The notes: generated by a model from the letters alone, not told the origin. A stretch of DNA of 64,000 bases from Phaeobacter sp. B1627 (GCF_006265095.1 NZ_VCNK01000020.1:62001-126000), one strand, 5' to 3'. Positions 26,205 to 37,974 are shown, counted from the stretch's first letter. A program made the numbers and translations.

Positions 26205-27890
26205 GTGCAGCAGATCAAGAATGTCTGGGCAGGTTTGGACACGCGGAAGCGGATGATGGCGATCGGGGCGACTGTCGCCGTGATCCTGACTTTCTTTCTC
26301 ATGTCCATGGTGGCCAACAAGCCGACCATGCAACTACTATATGCCGGGCTGGAAAGCAGCACGGCCGGAGATGTTGTCAGCGCTCTGGAACAGAGCGGTG
26401 TCGACTATGAAGTGCGCGGGGGATCAATCTATGTTCCCGGTGCAAGGCGCGACGAGCTTAGGATGACGCTCGCCAGCCAAGGACTGCCTGCCAATGGCGG
26501 CAAGGGCTATGAGCTGCTTGATTCGCTCAGCGGTTTCGGCACCACATCGCAAATGTTTGACGCGGCCTATTGGCGCGCGAAAGAAGGTGAACTGGCTCGG
26601 ACCATTGTGGCCAACCCGCATGTCAGCCAGGCCCGGGTCCATATTGCCAATACCGGCAGCAACCCGTTTCAGCGAACCCTTGAACCAACCGCGTCGGTTT
26701 CGGTCACGCCCATGGGGACCCCGATCACACCGGCGCAGGCCAATGCGATACGGTTTCTGATCGCCTCCGCGGTGGCCGGTCTCGCTGTCGACAATGTTGC
26801 GGTGATCGATGCCAACGGCTCTTTGGTTGGGTCGCCCGAAGCAGCCGCGGCAGCCGGAGCTGGCACAGATGACCGGTCCCAATCGATTCGCGAGCGCGTT
26901 CTGCGCCTCGTTGAAGCGCGGGTTGGTCACGGAAACGCAGTGGTCGAGGTCAGCGTCGAAACGGTCACTGACACAGAATCGATCCGTGAAAAGCGGGTTG
27001 ACCCGGAAAGCCGTGTCGCAATCAGCACGGATGTGGAGGAGAGAACGGACAGTTCTCAGAATCAGGCGGGTGAAGTCACCGTCGCCTCCAATATTCCAGA
27101 CGGCGACGCAGGCGCAGGAGAAGGGTCCCGTGCCAATACCAACTCCACGCGGGAGCGTATAAATTATGAGGTTTCTGAAACAGAGAAGGAGATCATCCGC
27201 GGCCCTGGGGCGATCAAACGTCTGACTGTTGCGGTTCTCGTCAATGGCGTCACCACGAACATCGCCAACGGAGAGACCGAATTTGCCCCCCGCCCCGACG
27301 ACGAGCTGGAGGCGCTCCATGAACTGATCTCCGCAGCCATCGGTTTCAATGCGGAACGCGGTGACGTGATCACCCTGAAGTCGATGGATCTTCCCAACAT
27401 CGAGCCACAGGGCACCGCGGCATCAACGTCGTTCCTCGACAACCTGTACTTTGATGTCATGTCGATCATTCAGATGGCAGCACTCGCGATTGTTGCACTT
27501 GTGCTTGGCCTGTTTGTTGTTCGCCCGATTCTCGCCGGGAACGGGGCAAGCGTCATGGCGCTTCCATCTCCGGACGGCTCCGGCGCATCTGACCTGCCCG
27601 GCCTGCCCAGTATGGGCGGAGATGACGGCGGCTTCATGATGAACCCGAACTTGGGGGCGGGCATTGCGCTGGATGGTGAAATCGAGAATGGCGATACCGG
27701 TCAGTTTGAGCCGATGGGCGGTATGGGTGGCTTGCCTGGCATGGGCGACGGCCTGAACAGCTTCGGCGGTGGCGGCGGCATGGGCGGGGATCCCGTTGAT
27801 CGCCTGCGGTCCATGATCGGCGACCGACAGGAAGAAACCGTGCAAATTCTGCGCGGATGGCTGGAAGAGAAAAATGAGGAGCGTGCCTGA
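26205..27890 (+). CDS. fliF: FliF, MS-ring protein
   Basis: MS-ring subunit, about 561 residues, with two transmembrane segments (residues about 22-42 and 430-450). The YscJ/FliF domain is clear: LLYAGLESSTAGDVVSALEQ, then GGSIYVPGARRDELRMTLAS and NPHVSQARVHIANTGSNPF. The start is the GTG at 26205, preceded by GGAGG at 26195-26199. The TTG at 26166 lacks a ribosome site and adds residues not seen in relatives. The C-terminal tail that would bind FliG is Gly- and Met-rich before the RGWLEEKNEERA end. Overlaps the fliH-like gene by one base. Confidence 0.95.
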   Translation: MQQIKNVWAGLDTRKRMMAIGATVAVILTFFLMSMVANKPTMQLLYAGLESSTAGDVVSALEQSGVDYEVRGGSIYVPGARRDELRMTLASQGLPANGGKGYELLDSLSGFGTTSQMFDAAYWRAKEGELARTIVANPHVSQARVHIANTGSNPFQRTLEPTASVSVTPMGTPITPAQANAIRFLIASAVAGLAVDNVAVIDANGSLVGSPEAAAAAGAGTDDRSQSIRERVLRLVEARVGHGNAVVEVSVETVTDTESIREKRVDPESRVAISTDVEERTDSSQNQAGEVTVASNIPDGDAGAGEGSRANTNSTRERINYEVSETEKEIIRGPGAIKRLTVAVLVNGVTTNIANGETEFAPRPDDELEALHELISAAIGFNAERGDVITLKSMDLPNIEPQGTAASTSFLDNLYFDVMSIIQMAALAIVALVLGLFVVRPILAGNGASVMALPSPDGSGASDLPGLPSMGGDDGGFMMNPNLGAGIALDGEIENGDTGQFEPMGGMGGLPGMGDGLNSFGGGGGMGGDPVDRLRSMIGDRQEETVQILRGWLEEKNEERA

Positions 27891-28486
27891 TGACCATTGC
27901 GCATCTTCTTGAAGACTTTGGCATGAAAACCCCCGTGGAACCCGTCAACTCCGTTTCAGAAGAGTTGGTAGAAGAGGCCAAGTTGGTATCCTTTGAAAAG
28001 GGCTACACGGCCGGGTGGGATGATGCCATCGAAGCAAAGGACAAAGAAGCCACCCGTGTGTCGGCGGCATTGGCCGGATCTCTCGAGGATCTGAGCTTCA
28101 CCTACCATGAGGCGCAAACGCAGCTGATCGAGGCACTCGACCCGATGTTCAAGGTCCTCACCTCGGTCATTTTGCCAGACACGATGGCTGCGAGCTTTGG
28201 CCATCACATCATCGATCAGCTCAATGAGATGGCAAAGGGGCAAATCAACGAACCCATGGAGGTCGTAGTGGCGGCAGGAGAAAGCAATGCTGTACGTGCG
28301 CTTCTTCGCGAGGAACCAAGGGTCGACGCTCGGGTGCGCGAAGATGCAAATATGTCGCGAGGCCAGGCGCAGCTGCGCGTCGGCCAGAGCGAAAGAGAAC
28401 TGAACTCCGAGGCTCTGATTGAAGCAATTCGCGAATCGATCGAAGCCTTCTCCTATCAATTCAAAGAGGAAAGCAACTATGGATGA
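27890..28486 (+). CDS. fliH: FliH-like export ATPase regulator
   Basis: Cytoplasmic protein of 198 residues, mostly helical, placed between fliF and fliN where FliH usually lies. FliH-like features are the FEKGYTAGWDDAIEAK segment (the GYxxG-type repeat) and the C-terminal stretch GQAQLRVGQSERELNSEALI. FliH normally forms a stator for FliI, which is encoded 16 kb away in this locus. Similarity is modest, as is common for FliH. The stop overlaps the fliN start. Confidence 0.78.
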   Translation: MTIAHLLEDFGMKTPVEPVNSVSEELVEEAKLVSFEKGYTAGWDDAIEAKDKEATRVSAALAGSLEDLSFTYHEAQTQLIEALDPMFKVLTSVILPDTMAASFGHHIIDQLNEMAKGQINEPMEVVVAAGESNAVRALLREEPRVDARVREDANMSRGQAQLRVGQSERELNSEALIEAIRESIEAFSYQFKEESNYG

Positions 28487-28775
28487 GACAGGCGATCTGA
28501 ACCCAAAATCCGCCGACGCTGCCAATCCGTTTGTTTCGGTACCGGTCGAAGTGATCGTATCCGTCGGAAAGGCACGTCCGTTGATCCGTGATCTCGTCAA
28601 CCTTGGGGAAAATGCAATCCTCACACTCGATAAAAAAGTCGAGGACCCGGTGGATCTCTACGTCGGGGATCGGCTGGTTGCTCGCGGGCAACTTGAAGAA
28701 ATGGAAGGTGACCAGGCCGGACAGCTTGCTGTACGGCTCACGGAAATCGCCGATTTGCAAAGCGGGCTGGGATGA
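28479..28775 (+). CDS. fliN: FliN, C-ring switch protein
   Basis: Motor switch protein of 98 residues with a complete SpoA/SurfB domain: VPVEVIVSVGKARPLIRDLV, then GENAILTLDKKVEDPVDLYV and GDRLVARGQLEEMEGDQAGQ. The frame is open to 28419, but the ATG at 28479 has AGAGGA in front and starts the normal FliN length. It overlaps fliH by eight bases and fliP by four. fliM and fliG are not in the window. Confidence 0.93.
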   Translation: MDETGDLNPKSADAANPFVSVPVEVIVSVGKARPLIRDLVNLGENAILTLDKKVEDPVDLYVGDRLVARGQLEEMEGDQAGQLAVRLTEIADLQSGLG

Positions 28776-29518
28776 TACGAAATTTTTTCGCTCTGGGTGC
28801 AACTGCAGTTTTCATGCTGCTTTTGCTTCCCCAGGTAGCGCTGGCCCAAGAACTGAGCCTCAATCTCGCCGATGGTCAGTCGATCTCGGCCCGTACCATC
28901 CAGTTGATCCTGCTTGTCACGGTGCTCAGTGTTGCGCCGGGGCTGCTGATTATGATCACCTGTTTCCCGTTCCTGATCACAGTGCTGTCGATATTGCGCC
29001 AGGGGATCGGCCTGCAACAGGCTCCTCCCAATATGCTGATGATCAGTCTTGCGATGTTCCTGACTTACTTTGTTATGGAACCGGTCTTTACCGAGGCGTG
29101 GGAAACCGGAATTGCGCCTTTGATCGACGAGCAACTTGAAGTCGTTCCCGCGCTTGAGCGTGCGGTAGAGCCGTTCAGGGCCTTTATGGTCAACAGGCTT
29201 GACCCCGATACGTTTTATGCCATCTCCGACCTGCGGCCTGGCACCCAGGGACTGGACCCGACAGAAGAAGCGCCTCTTTCCGTTTTGATCCCCAGCTTTA
29301 TGCTGTCGGAAATAACTCGCGCGTTCGAGATCGGCTTTCTGGTTTTCCTGCCCTTCCTCGTCATCGATCTGGTTACAGCGGCGACCCTGATGTCCATGGG
29401 TATGATGATGGTCCCACCCGCTCTGGTGTCCTTGCCGTTCAAGTTGGCATTTTTTGTCGTCGCGGATGGCTGGAGCCTGATCGCAAGCGCATTGGTCCGA
29501 AGTTATTATCCTAGCTAA
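28772..29518 (+). CDS. fliP: FliP, export gate membrane protein
   Basis: Core membrane component of the type III gate, 248 residues, with a cleavable signal peptide (MLLLLPQVALAQ) and four hydrophobic helices. Family motifs include CFPFLITVLSILRQGIGLQQ, FMLSEITRAFEIGFLVFLPF, and ATLMSMGMMMVPPALVSLPF then KLAFFVVADGWSLI. It is the last gene of the fliF operon and of the flagellar locus. An integrase pseudogene begins 18 bp downstream. Confidence 0.97.
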   Translation: MIRNFFALGATAVFMLLLLPQVALAQELSLNLADGQSISARTIQLILLVTVLSVAPGLLIMITCFPFLITVLSILRQGIGLQQAPPNMLMISLAMFLTYFVMEPVFTEAWETGIAPLIDEQLEVVPALERAVEPFRAFMVNRLDPDTFYAISDLRPGTQGLDPTEEAPLSVLIPSFMLSEITRAFEIGFLVFLPFLVIDLVTAATLMSMGMMMVPPALVSLPFKLAFFVVADGWSLIASALVRSYYPS

Positions 29519-29536
29519 AATAGGCTTGAGCCAAAA

Positions 29537-30403
29537 CTAATCCCAGGCGCCAGACCACGGACCCGGGGTTAGGTCATGTTGAGGTGCCTCTGCTTTGGCA
29601 CGGTCCTTGATTTCTTGAAGCAAGGCAATAGTGGCGCTGGATAGGGGTAAGTGTTCGGTGCGTTTCTGTTTTGTGTGGTGTGAAGGTTTTACCCAGACGC
29701 CCCGGATTATATCGAAATCGGTCCATTCGGCAGACAGAACCTCGCCAATGCGTGCGCCGGTCAGAAGTTGCAACCGGATGGCATTGGCCGCATTCTGGTT
29801 CGGTTGTTCGTTGAGAGCTGCAACAAGCCGTGCCAGCTCCGCATCGCATAGCCAGCGATGCCGCTTATTCTCGGGGAAACGCTCCACACCCTTGGCAGGG
29901 TTGTCGTGCCGCCATCCCCAAAGGACTGACAAGGCAAACATCTTCGAAAGAAGCGCGAGCCTGCGATTTGCCCTGTAGGGGATTTCTCGCAGGCTGTTGT
30001 GGAGAGCTTGAATATCGCGGTGCCCGACTTCTGAAACCTTCCGATTGCCCAATTCCGGAATGATAATCGCATTTAGCATCGAGACATCATTCGCCACGCT
30101 CCTTTCGCGCTTCTTGGGCTTGGCGTGATGCGTAAGGTATTGATCTGCAAAATCGGCGATGGTTTCCGCTTGGCGAGCAGTCTGTTTTGCTTCAACAGGG
30201 TCGCCACCCTGCGCGGCCTCGCTTAGAAGACGCATCGCCTCTTTCCGTGCATTGGTGAATGAAAGAAGCGGGCCAACCTGACCGATGGTTTGCTGTCGAG
30301 ATCGACCTGTGATGCGATTACGATACTGAACGATGTAGCTCTTGGTGCCGTTAGGCTGAGCTACCCGGCCTGCCAAAGGCTGCACAGAGCGCACAGGCCG
30401 CAC
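29537..30403 (-). pseudogene. Truncated tyrosine integrase (phage type)
   Basis: Remnant of a DUF4102-type tyrosine recombinase, 288 codons of an expected 400. The SAM-like arm-binding region is present (YLTHHAKPKKRERSVANDVS) and the first catalytic arginine is in LLTGARIGEVLSAEW, with a probable lysine in HHTKQKRTEHLPLS. Translation stops after QHDLTPGPWSGAWD, before the HxxR, His and nucleophile Tyr boxes, so it cannot recombine DNA. The N-terminus joins the family only at QPNGTKSYIVQYRN, so the beginning is lost too. No tRNA or att repeat was found beside it. Confidence 0.85.
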
Positions 30404-30576
30404 AGACCGGAGCGGTCTTCCTCCCCTGCTTCCCCTCGATCACCGGAGTTTGGCGGGCTGCGCGAAAGAAGCGGGCGATCTGCTTCAAAAGGTGGTGAAA
30501 GCACGGTATGCATGCCGCACGCTGACCCATTCAGCGGCCGCAGTCGGTTTGCAGAAATTTACACAGGTTCCTGAAC

Positions 30577-31239
30577 GTGAAGCTGAATTCATCTCCTAGC
30601 GTGCAGGCGGCTGCACTTTTCGGCTTTCCGGTCCTGAGTGCGCTCTGGTTGGGGATTGGCGTCGCAGTGACCGGGGCTTTGACGCCGGGCTACTCACATA
30701 TCAGCCAGTTCATGAGTGCCCTTGGCGCGTCCGGAGCACCTGTGGCGGCATGGGCAAACTACGCGGTCTTCATCCCCGCCGAGCTTTGGCTGCTGGCCTT
30801 TCTCGCGGTCCTCAGCGCCCGACAACCGCGCAGCAGATCGCGGCGATTTTCCATACTGATCCTGGCCGCATTTGCGGTTTTGCTCATACTCGCTGCGGTT
30901 CTGCCCTGCGATGCGGGATGCCGAGGCGAGGCCAGCGGGGATCCTGCGGCGGGCAGCTCCGTTCATCTCGCACATATGGTCATCGCGGCAGTGGCCTATC
31001 CACTGGCCCTCATTGGCTTGCTGCCCATCAGCCTGACCGCATCCCGCTCATCGCTTGTGCGCCGCCTCGCTCTCCCGGTGACCGCCAGCGGATTTTGCCT
31101 CTATGCCTGCATTATCCTGTTTCCGGAGGCGCAAGGACTGTTCCAGCGCCTGCTTGAGGCATTGATCTACGCACAGATCATTTTGCTGGGACGGCATGAG
31201 GCTTCCGCAGCAGCCCCCATCGCTACGGCTCAGCCATAG
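30577..31239 (+). CDS. DUF998 family membrane protein
   Basis: A 220-residue integral membrane protein with about six hydrophobic segments. The first loop reads LTPGYSHISQFMSALGASGA, which is the DUF998 signature (usually Y-x-x-x-x-x-xSELGA), and residues ILAAVLPCDAGCRG lie in the middle. The start is GTG at 30577; the first helix begins soon after. The function of DUF998 proteins is not established. It lies alone between the integrase remnant and oxyR. Confidence 0.82.
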   Translation: MKLNSSPSVQAAALFGFPVLSALWLGIGVAVTGALTPGYSHISQFMSALGASGAPVAAWANYAVFIPAELWLLAFLAVLSARQPRSRSRRFSILILAAFAVLLILAAVLPCDAGCRGEASGDPAAGSSVHLAHMVIAAVAYPLALIGLLPISLTASRSSLVRRLALPVTASGFCLYACIILFPEAQGLFQRLLEALIYAQIILLGRHEASAAAPIATAQP

Positions 31240-31302
31240 TGACTCCGGGGGGCTCTCCGATTGGGCCGACCACCAGGTCCGGAGCCGGTGACGACGACTA
31301 CG

Positions 31303-32226
31303 CTAGGACGGCAGCAAGTGTTGGTTTTCCGTGCGAAGCTGCTCCGCTGACAGCCTGACTACATCTGCAATCTCCATGAGCTGTGGCGCGAGAGGGCTGG
31401 TTTTGCGCCAGACCATCCCAATTGTGCGGCCCGGTTCATCCCCTTTGAACCGCGCCAGCGAGACCGGAGCAGAGCGGGTTTCGACGGGCACCGCCATCTC
31501 GGGGATCAGGGTCACTCCGATCCCGGCGCCGACCATTTGCACAAGCGTCGACAAGGAGCTTCCGTCCAACCCGTCACTGGGAAGCGTGGAGCGGAAATTG
31601 CAAAAAGACACGGCCTGATCCCTGAAACAATGGCCTTCTTCCAGCAGCAGGAGCTTCATCTCCCGCATACCCTCGGGAGAGGGGACAGGCGCCGCGGCTT
31701 CCTGCGCGCTGCGGACGAGCACGAATTTCTCGTCAAACAGAGCCGTTTCCGCGAGACCCGGTTCCGATACAGGCAGGGCGACAATCGCCGTATCCAGACG
31801 ACCATCGAGAAGCTCCGATATCAGCTTTTGCGTCATCGTTTCGCGAATATGCACGTCCAGCCCGCTGTGCGCCTTGTGCAGCCGCTGGATCAACGTTGGC
31901 AACAGATACGGAGCAACGGTGGGAATCACCCCGATGCGAAGGCGGCCAACCATACGGTCCTTGGCCAGCCGCGCCAGATCTCCCAGTTCGTCCACTGCGC
32001 GCAGGATGTCACGTGCTCGGTCGGCAAAATCCTGACCAAACCCTGTCAGCCGAACCTGACGCGCGCTGCGTTCAAACAGCACCACGCCAAGGTTTTCCTC
32101 CAGATCCTTGATCTGAACCGACAGCGCCGGCTGGCTGATCGAGCAGGCATCCGCCGCGCGCCCGAAATGGCCGTGTCGCGTCAGGGCCTCGAAATAGCGG
32201 AGCTGTTTGAGCGTGATATTGATCAT
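31303..32226 (-). CDS. oxyR: OxyR, peroxide-sensing LysR regulator
   Basis: LysR-type activator of peroxide defence, 307 residues. The HTH reads LKQLRYFEALTRHGHFGRAA then CSISQPALSVQIKDLEENLG. The redox pair is visible in GHCFRDQAVSFC, matching Cys199 and Cys208 of the E. coli protein, which form the regulatory disulfide. It is divergent from katG over 175 bp, the usual target-regulator arrangement in alphaproteobacteria. Confidence 0.95.
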   Translation of the reverse strand: MINITLKQLRYFEALTRHGHFGRAADACSISQPALSVQIKDLEENLGVVLFERSARQVRLTGFGQDFADRARDILRAVDELGDLARLAKDRMVGRLRIGVIPTVAPYLLPTLIQRLHKAHSGLDVHIRETMTQKLISELLDGRLDTAIVALPVSEPGLAETALFDEKFVLVRSAQEAAAPVPSPEGMREMKLLLLEEGHCFRDQAVSFCNFRSTLPSDGLDGSSLSTLVQMVGAGIGVTLIPEMAVPVETRSAPVSLARFKGDEPGRTIGMVWRKTSPLAPQLMEIADVVRLSAEQLRTENQHLLPS

Positions 32227-32260
32227 AGGAAATTCTTATCGTGACTATCAAAAAATGCAA
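32221..32260. promoter_or_regulatory. Possible OxyR operator in the oxyR-katG gap
   Basis: Starting at 32225 the sequence gives ATAG-N7-TTAT-N7-ATCA, an imperfect match to the four-part ATAG-N7-CTAT-N7-ATAG-N7-CTAT OxyR site. It overlaps the oxyR start codon, which would suit autoregulation. The match is weak beyond the first two elements. Confidence 0.3.
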
Positions 32261-32305
32261 CTTAGAATAATTCTGAATTGTTGTTACACAGGTCAGCGAG
32301 GGTAG

Positions 32306-34615
<2,310 letters not shown>

Positions 34616-34639
34616 TCCCTGCCAAAAGCTGAACCAGAG

Positions 34640-34669
34640 AAAGGCGTCGCATCCCGCGGCGCCTTTTTT
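34640..34669 (+). terminator. Rho-independent terminator of katG
   Basis: AAAGGCGTCGC-ATCCC-GCGGCGCC followed by six T: an 8-bp GC-rich stem with one G-T pair, 25 bp after the katG stop. Confidence 0.88.
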
Positions 34670-34673
34670 GGTT

Positions 34674-35783
34674 TCACGCCCCGGTCGCTTCGAAAACTGC
34701 GGCAGTACCGATCCCGCCGGCTGCGGCGATCGCGGCCAGGGCCGGGCCATCTCCGGGGTGCAGCGCGTGGAATAGCGTGACGGCCAAGATCGCCCCCGAC
34801 GCCCCAACGGGATGACCCTGCGCCAGTGCGCCACCGGCCGGATTGACAATGCCGGTCGGCAAATTGGCACCGGCGATGCAGGCAAGGGCCTGAACGGCAA
34901 AGGCCTCCATGATCTCCGCCCGGTGCAATTCCGACGGGGCGACCGATTGACGGGACAGGACGGACCGCACGGCAGCCACAGGGGCAATGCCCGGTTGTTC
35001 AGGGTCGGCCCCCAGTGTCACCCCCTGCAACAGCCGCAGCCCTCCCCGGCCGAGGCGCGCCGCCATCCGGTCACTGACAATCACGACAAAGGCCGCCGCA
35101 TCTGCGGCAACGGCCATATTGGCGGCCGTGATGTCTCCGGAAACCGATGCCGCGAGGGCACAATGGCGCGGTGTCAGCTCCCGGATAAAAGCATCCTCAC
35201 TGAAGCCATGGATGTCGACGATCTCCGCCCTGCGCGCGCCCGCATGAGACCTTGCATTTGCGTGGCTGCGTTGCGCCCAGGCATCCTGCTTGGTGCGGCT
35301 GATGCCCAGCGTCCGCCCCAGTTGATCCGCCGCTTGTGCCATGTTTGGGTCGCGGTCCGCCCAAGGGGTGAACCGGGCCTGATCATAGGGCTCCGGCGGG
35401 CGGCCATCGGCAAATGTACGGGCCCGCGCGGGGCGGCGCGAATAGCTCTCTGCACCGCCGGCGATCACCACATCGTGCAGCCCGGCCTCCACCAGGGCAT
35501 GTCCGAGCAGGATTGCGTCCAGTCCACCGACACATTGCCGGTCAATGCTGAGACCGGGAACGCCCTCCGGCAGGCCGCTTGCCAAGGCGGTGATCCGCGC
35601 GGGATTGCCGCCGCCGCCAAGAGCATTCGACAGGATCACCTCGCCAACGTCACCGGGGCAGATCCCGGCATCTGCGAGGCAGGCGACAACAACAGGTGCG
35701 GCCAGCTCGTGCGGTTCCAGCGCTGTGAAACCGCCACCTCTGGGACTAACGGCGGTGCGCCGGGCTGCGATAATCAAGGCCAT
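34674..35783 (-). CDS. Thiolase-family protein lacking one catalytic Cys
   Basis: A 369-residue thiolase-fold protein, annotated by homology as acetyl-CoA acyltransferase. The nucleophile is present (Cys84 in DRQCVGGLDA) and so is the active-site His324 in GGALAQGHPVGASGA. The NEAFA box is altered to MEAFA. The second catalytic cysteine, normally in CxGGGxG near the C-terminus, is replaced: the segment reads AAAGGIG with Ala353 in the Cys place. It may be a degenerate or SCP2-type thiolase with changed chemistry. It overlaps the AMP-binding gene by ten bases, so the two form an operon. Confidence 0.85.
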   Translation of the reverse strand: MALIIAARRTAVSPRGGGFTALEPHELAAPVVVACLADAGICPGDVGEVILSNALGGGGNPARITALASGLPEGVPGLSIDRQCVGGLDAILLGHALVEAGLHDVVIAGGAESYSRRPARARTFADGRPPEPYDQARFTPWADRDPNMAQAADQLGRTLGISRTKQDAWAQRSHANARSHAGARRAEIVDIHGFSEDAFIRELTPRHCALAASVSGDITAANMAVAADAAAFVVIVSDRMAARLGRGGLRLLQGVTLGADPEQPGIAPVAAVRSVLSRQSVAPSELHRAEIMEAFAVQALACIAGANLPTGIVNPAGGALAQGHPVGASGAILAVTLFHALHPGDGPALAAIAAAGGIGTAAVFEATGA

Positions 35784-36937
35784 TCGTCCGCCTGCAGCAG
35801 TCTGGTGAGGGCAAGCAGATCGGGTTTGCCTGCGGCCAGCATCGGGATCTGGGCGACCGATCTGATTTCTTTTGGCACCGCATGATCACCGATGGTCTGT
35901 CGGCAGAGCTGGCGCATCGGGCCAATGTCAGCCTCCCCTTGCACAAGAGCCACGATCCGGTGGCCGCGCTTTGGATCCGGCAAGGCAAGAGCGACGGCAC
36001 AATCGACCCCCTCGACACCCATCAGCAGGCTTTCGATTTCCTCGGGAAAGACATTCTGGTCTGCGACGGTCACCATCCGGTTGCGCCGTCCCTTGGGAAA
36101 GAGATTGCCGTCACGATCGAGACGACCCATTTCACCGATGGTCAGCCAGCCGTCTTGCCAGCGGGTTTCCTTGCTGCTGCCCTTGGCATATCCGTCAAAC
36201 AGATAGGGGCTGCGCAGCCAGATTTCGCCCACTCCCCTGTCATCGGGGTCCGCAATGCGGATTTCGACACCCGGGTAGGCGCGGCCCACCGATCCGCGCG
36301 GCGTGACACCATGGGACAGGGTGATGTAGCTGGTCTCTGTCGCGCCGAAAATCTCGTGCAGGTCGGCGCTTGGGAACAGCCTGCCCAGCGCGTCTCTGAG
36401 GTCATCGTCCAGCTTGCCGCCGGAGGAAAAGATCAGGCGGATCGTCGGCGGCGGGGTGCCATCGTTGGCGCGCACCAGAAGCCGGAACTGCGCCGGCGTG
36501 GCATAGAGAACCGTCGCCCCCAGCGTCGTCAGCTGCGACATTTGCCTGCGCGGCCCCGTCCCTCCCAGCATCGCCAGATCCGCGCCGACATGGCAGGCGA
36601 ACACGGCGGCAAACAGGGTCAGCGAATGCGACAGGGTGCCCAGACTCGCGACGACATCCCCCTCGCCAAGGTCAAACTGACGCCGGTCCATGTCAAAGCT
36701 GCGGATCCAGCTTGTCGGCGTACGGCGGATGGTTTTTGCATAGCCGGTCGAGCCGGAGCTCTGACAATAGAGCCATTGTTCAGACTCTGATATGGCAGAT
36801 ATCGGTGTGTCCCCCGGCGTTGCCAGAATGGACTGTCCAGTCCCGAGCGCGCGGGTCAGCTCGCTCAGACCGACAACCTCAGGGGTCCGGATCCTCGTCT
36901 GCGGCGAGAGCTGAAACCGGGTGTTATGCGCTGTCAT
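35774..36937 (-). CDS. Short AMP-binding acyl-CoA synthetase-like enzyme
   Basis: ANL-superfamily adenylate-forming enzyme of 387 residues, well below the usual 500-550; the N-terminal ~100 residues before the P-loop are reduced. Motifs: P-loop SSGSTGYAKTIRRT, A5-like EIFGATETSY, the ribose-binding GEMGRLDRDGNLFPKGRRNR, and the C-terminal lysine loop in AAGKPDLLAL. The ATG at 36937 avoids overlap with the RpiR gene; the frame stays open to 37036. Coupling to the thiolase suggests activation of an acid that the thiolase then handles. The substrate is unknown. Confidence 0.82.
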   Translation of the reverse strand: MTAHNTRFQLSPQTRIRTPEVVGLSELTRALGTGQSILATPGDTPISAISESEQWLYCQSSGSTGYAKTIRRTPTSWIRSFDMDRRQFDLGEGDVVASLGTLSHSLTLFAAVFACHVGADLAMLGGTGPRRQMSQLTTLGATVLYATPAQFRLLVRANDGTPPPTIRLIFSSGGKLDDDLRDALGRLFPSADLHEIFGATETSYITLSHGVTPRGSVGRAYPGVEIRIADPDDRGVGEIWLRSPYLFDGYAKGSSKETRWQDGWLTIGEMGRLDRDGNLFPKGRRNRMVTVADQNVFPEEIESLLMGVEGVDCAVALALPDPKRGHRIVALVQGEADIGPMRQLCRQTIGDHAVPKEIRSVAQIPMLAAGKPDLLALTRLLQADEWP

Positions 36938-37001
36938 TGTCGGATCCACCGGGAGTGTTTCGGCGCAGAACCTAGCCCGCCTGCGCGACAGAGAACAAGC
37001 C

Positions 37002-37859
37002 TCAAGTGAACTTGCGGAAAAGCCGGGTCCGGTCAAACGCCGCTTCCAATTCGTCGGTGCGCGCTTTCACGATCTCCCAATGGTCTTCCTGGATCTTGGC
37101 GATCATGCTTTCCACCAACAGCAGGAGCGCAACGCCGGAATCCCAGGCCGAGGGCACTGCGATACGCGCCGCAAAGGTGTATTTGGCCAGCTTCTGGATC
37201 GGTGAGCGCCATTGATCGGTGAACAGCACCACGCGAACGCCGCGCTCATGCGCCATTTCCGCCAGCAGCAGCGTCGCGTTTTCGTATCGGCGGATGTCGA
37301 AAAGGATCAGCGTGTCGCCGGGCAGCAGGTCCAGCACCGAATGCGTCCAGGAGGCCCGCGGCGGGATCATGAACACATCACGGCGGATCATCTGCAGGTG
37401 CAGGTAAAAGGATTGCGCCAATGTGCCGCTCAGCCGCCCGCCGGCAATATGGACCCGATGGCTGTTATCGGCCAGCAGGGCGCATAGGGTGTCGAACTCG
37501 GCGAGGTTCACATTTTCAAGCGTTGCCCTGATGTTGTCGTAGACGCCGACCGCATAGCGGTTGAGCATATGCGCCTCCGGCAAGGCAGGGGCTTGCTCGG
37601 CACGTTTCTCCACCGGGTTGGAAATTATTTCACGCAGCTCCTCTCTCAGCGCATATTGGAACTCCGGATATCCTGAAAACCCCAGTTTCTGCACCATCCG
37701 CGCGACGGTCGGCGTCGACACCTCGGCCAGATCGGCCAGCTCAGTGATGCTGCCAAGGCCCGGAATCGGATAGTTGTCGAGGATGGCGGCGGCCAGTTGG
37801 CGCTCGGCGCGGGTCAGCTCCGACTCGCGTGATTTCAGTTTCTCGGCAATCGTCGGCAT
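37002..37859 (-). CDS. RpiR/MurR family transcription regulator
   Basis: Regulator of 285 residues. It has an N-terminal HTH_6 domain (ELTRAERQLAAAILDNYPIP, then STPTVARMVQKLGFSGYPEF) and a C-terminal SIS sugar-phosphate-type domain (VHIAGGRLSGTLAQSFYLHL, then PGDTLILFDIRRYENATLLL). It is divergent from the amidohydrolase-TRAP operon across 115 bp and is the natural candidate for its control. The effector is unknown. Confidence 0.9.
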   Translation of the reverse strand: MPTIAEKLKSRESELTRAERQLAAAILDNYPIPGLGSITELADLAEVSTPTVARMVQKLGFSGYPEFQYALREELREIISNPVEKRAEQAPALPEAHMLNRYAVGVYDNIRATLENVNLAEFDTLCALLADNSHRVHIAGGRLSGTLAQSFYLHLQMIRRDVFMIPPRASWTHSVLDLLPGDTLILFDIRRYENATLLLAEMAHERGVRVVLFTDQWRSPIQKLAKYTFAARIAVPSAWDSGVALLLLVESMIAKIQEDHWEIVKARTDELEAAFDRTRLFRKFT

Positions 37860-37974
37860 GCACCTGCCCTCCTGCGCGCATTTTCTACATATTATTACAG
37901 GCCGCCATTCGATGAAAGAATATTTACAGAAAACATATTGACAGGAACAAGGCTACTGAAGAGCATGCTACATT

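Noticed and set aside
37938-37943. TTGACA that could be a -35 box for the amidohydrolase-TRAP operon
   Set aside because: No acceptable -10 element at 16-18 bp spacing was found.
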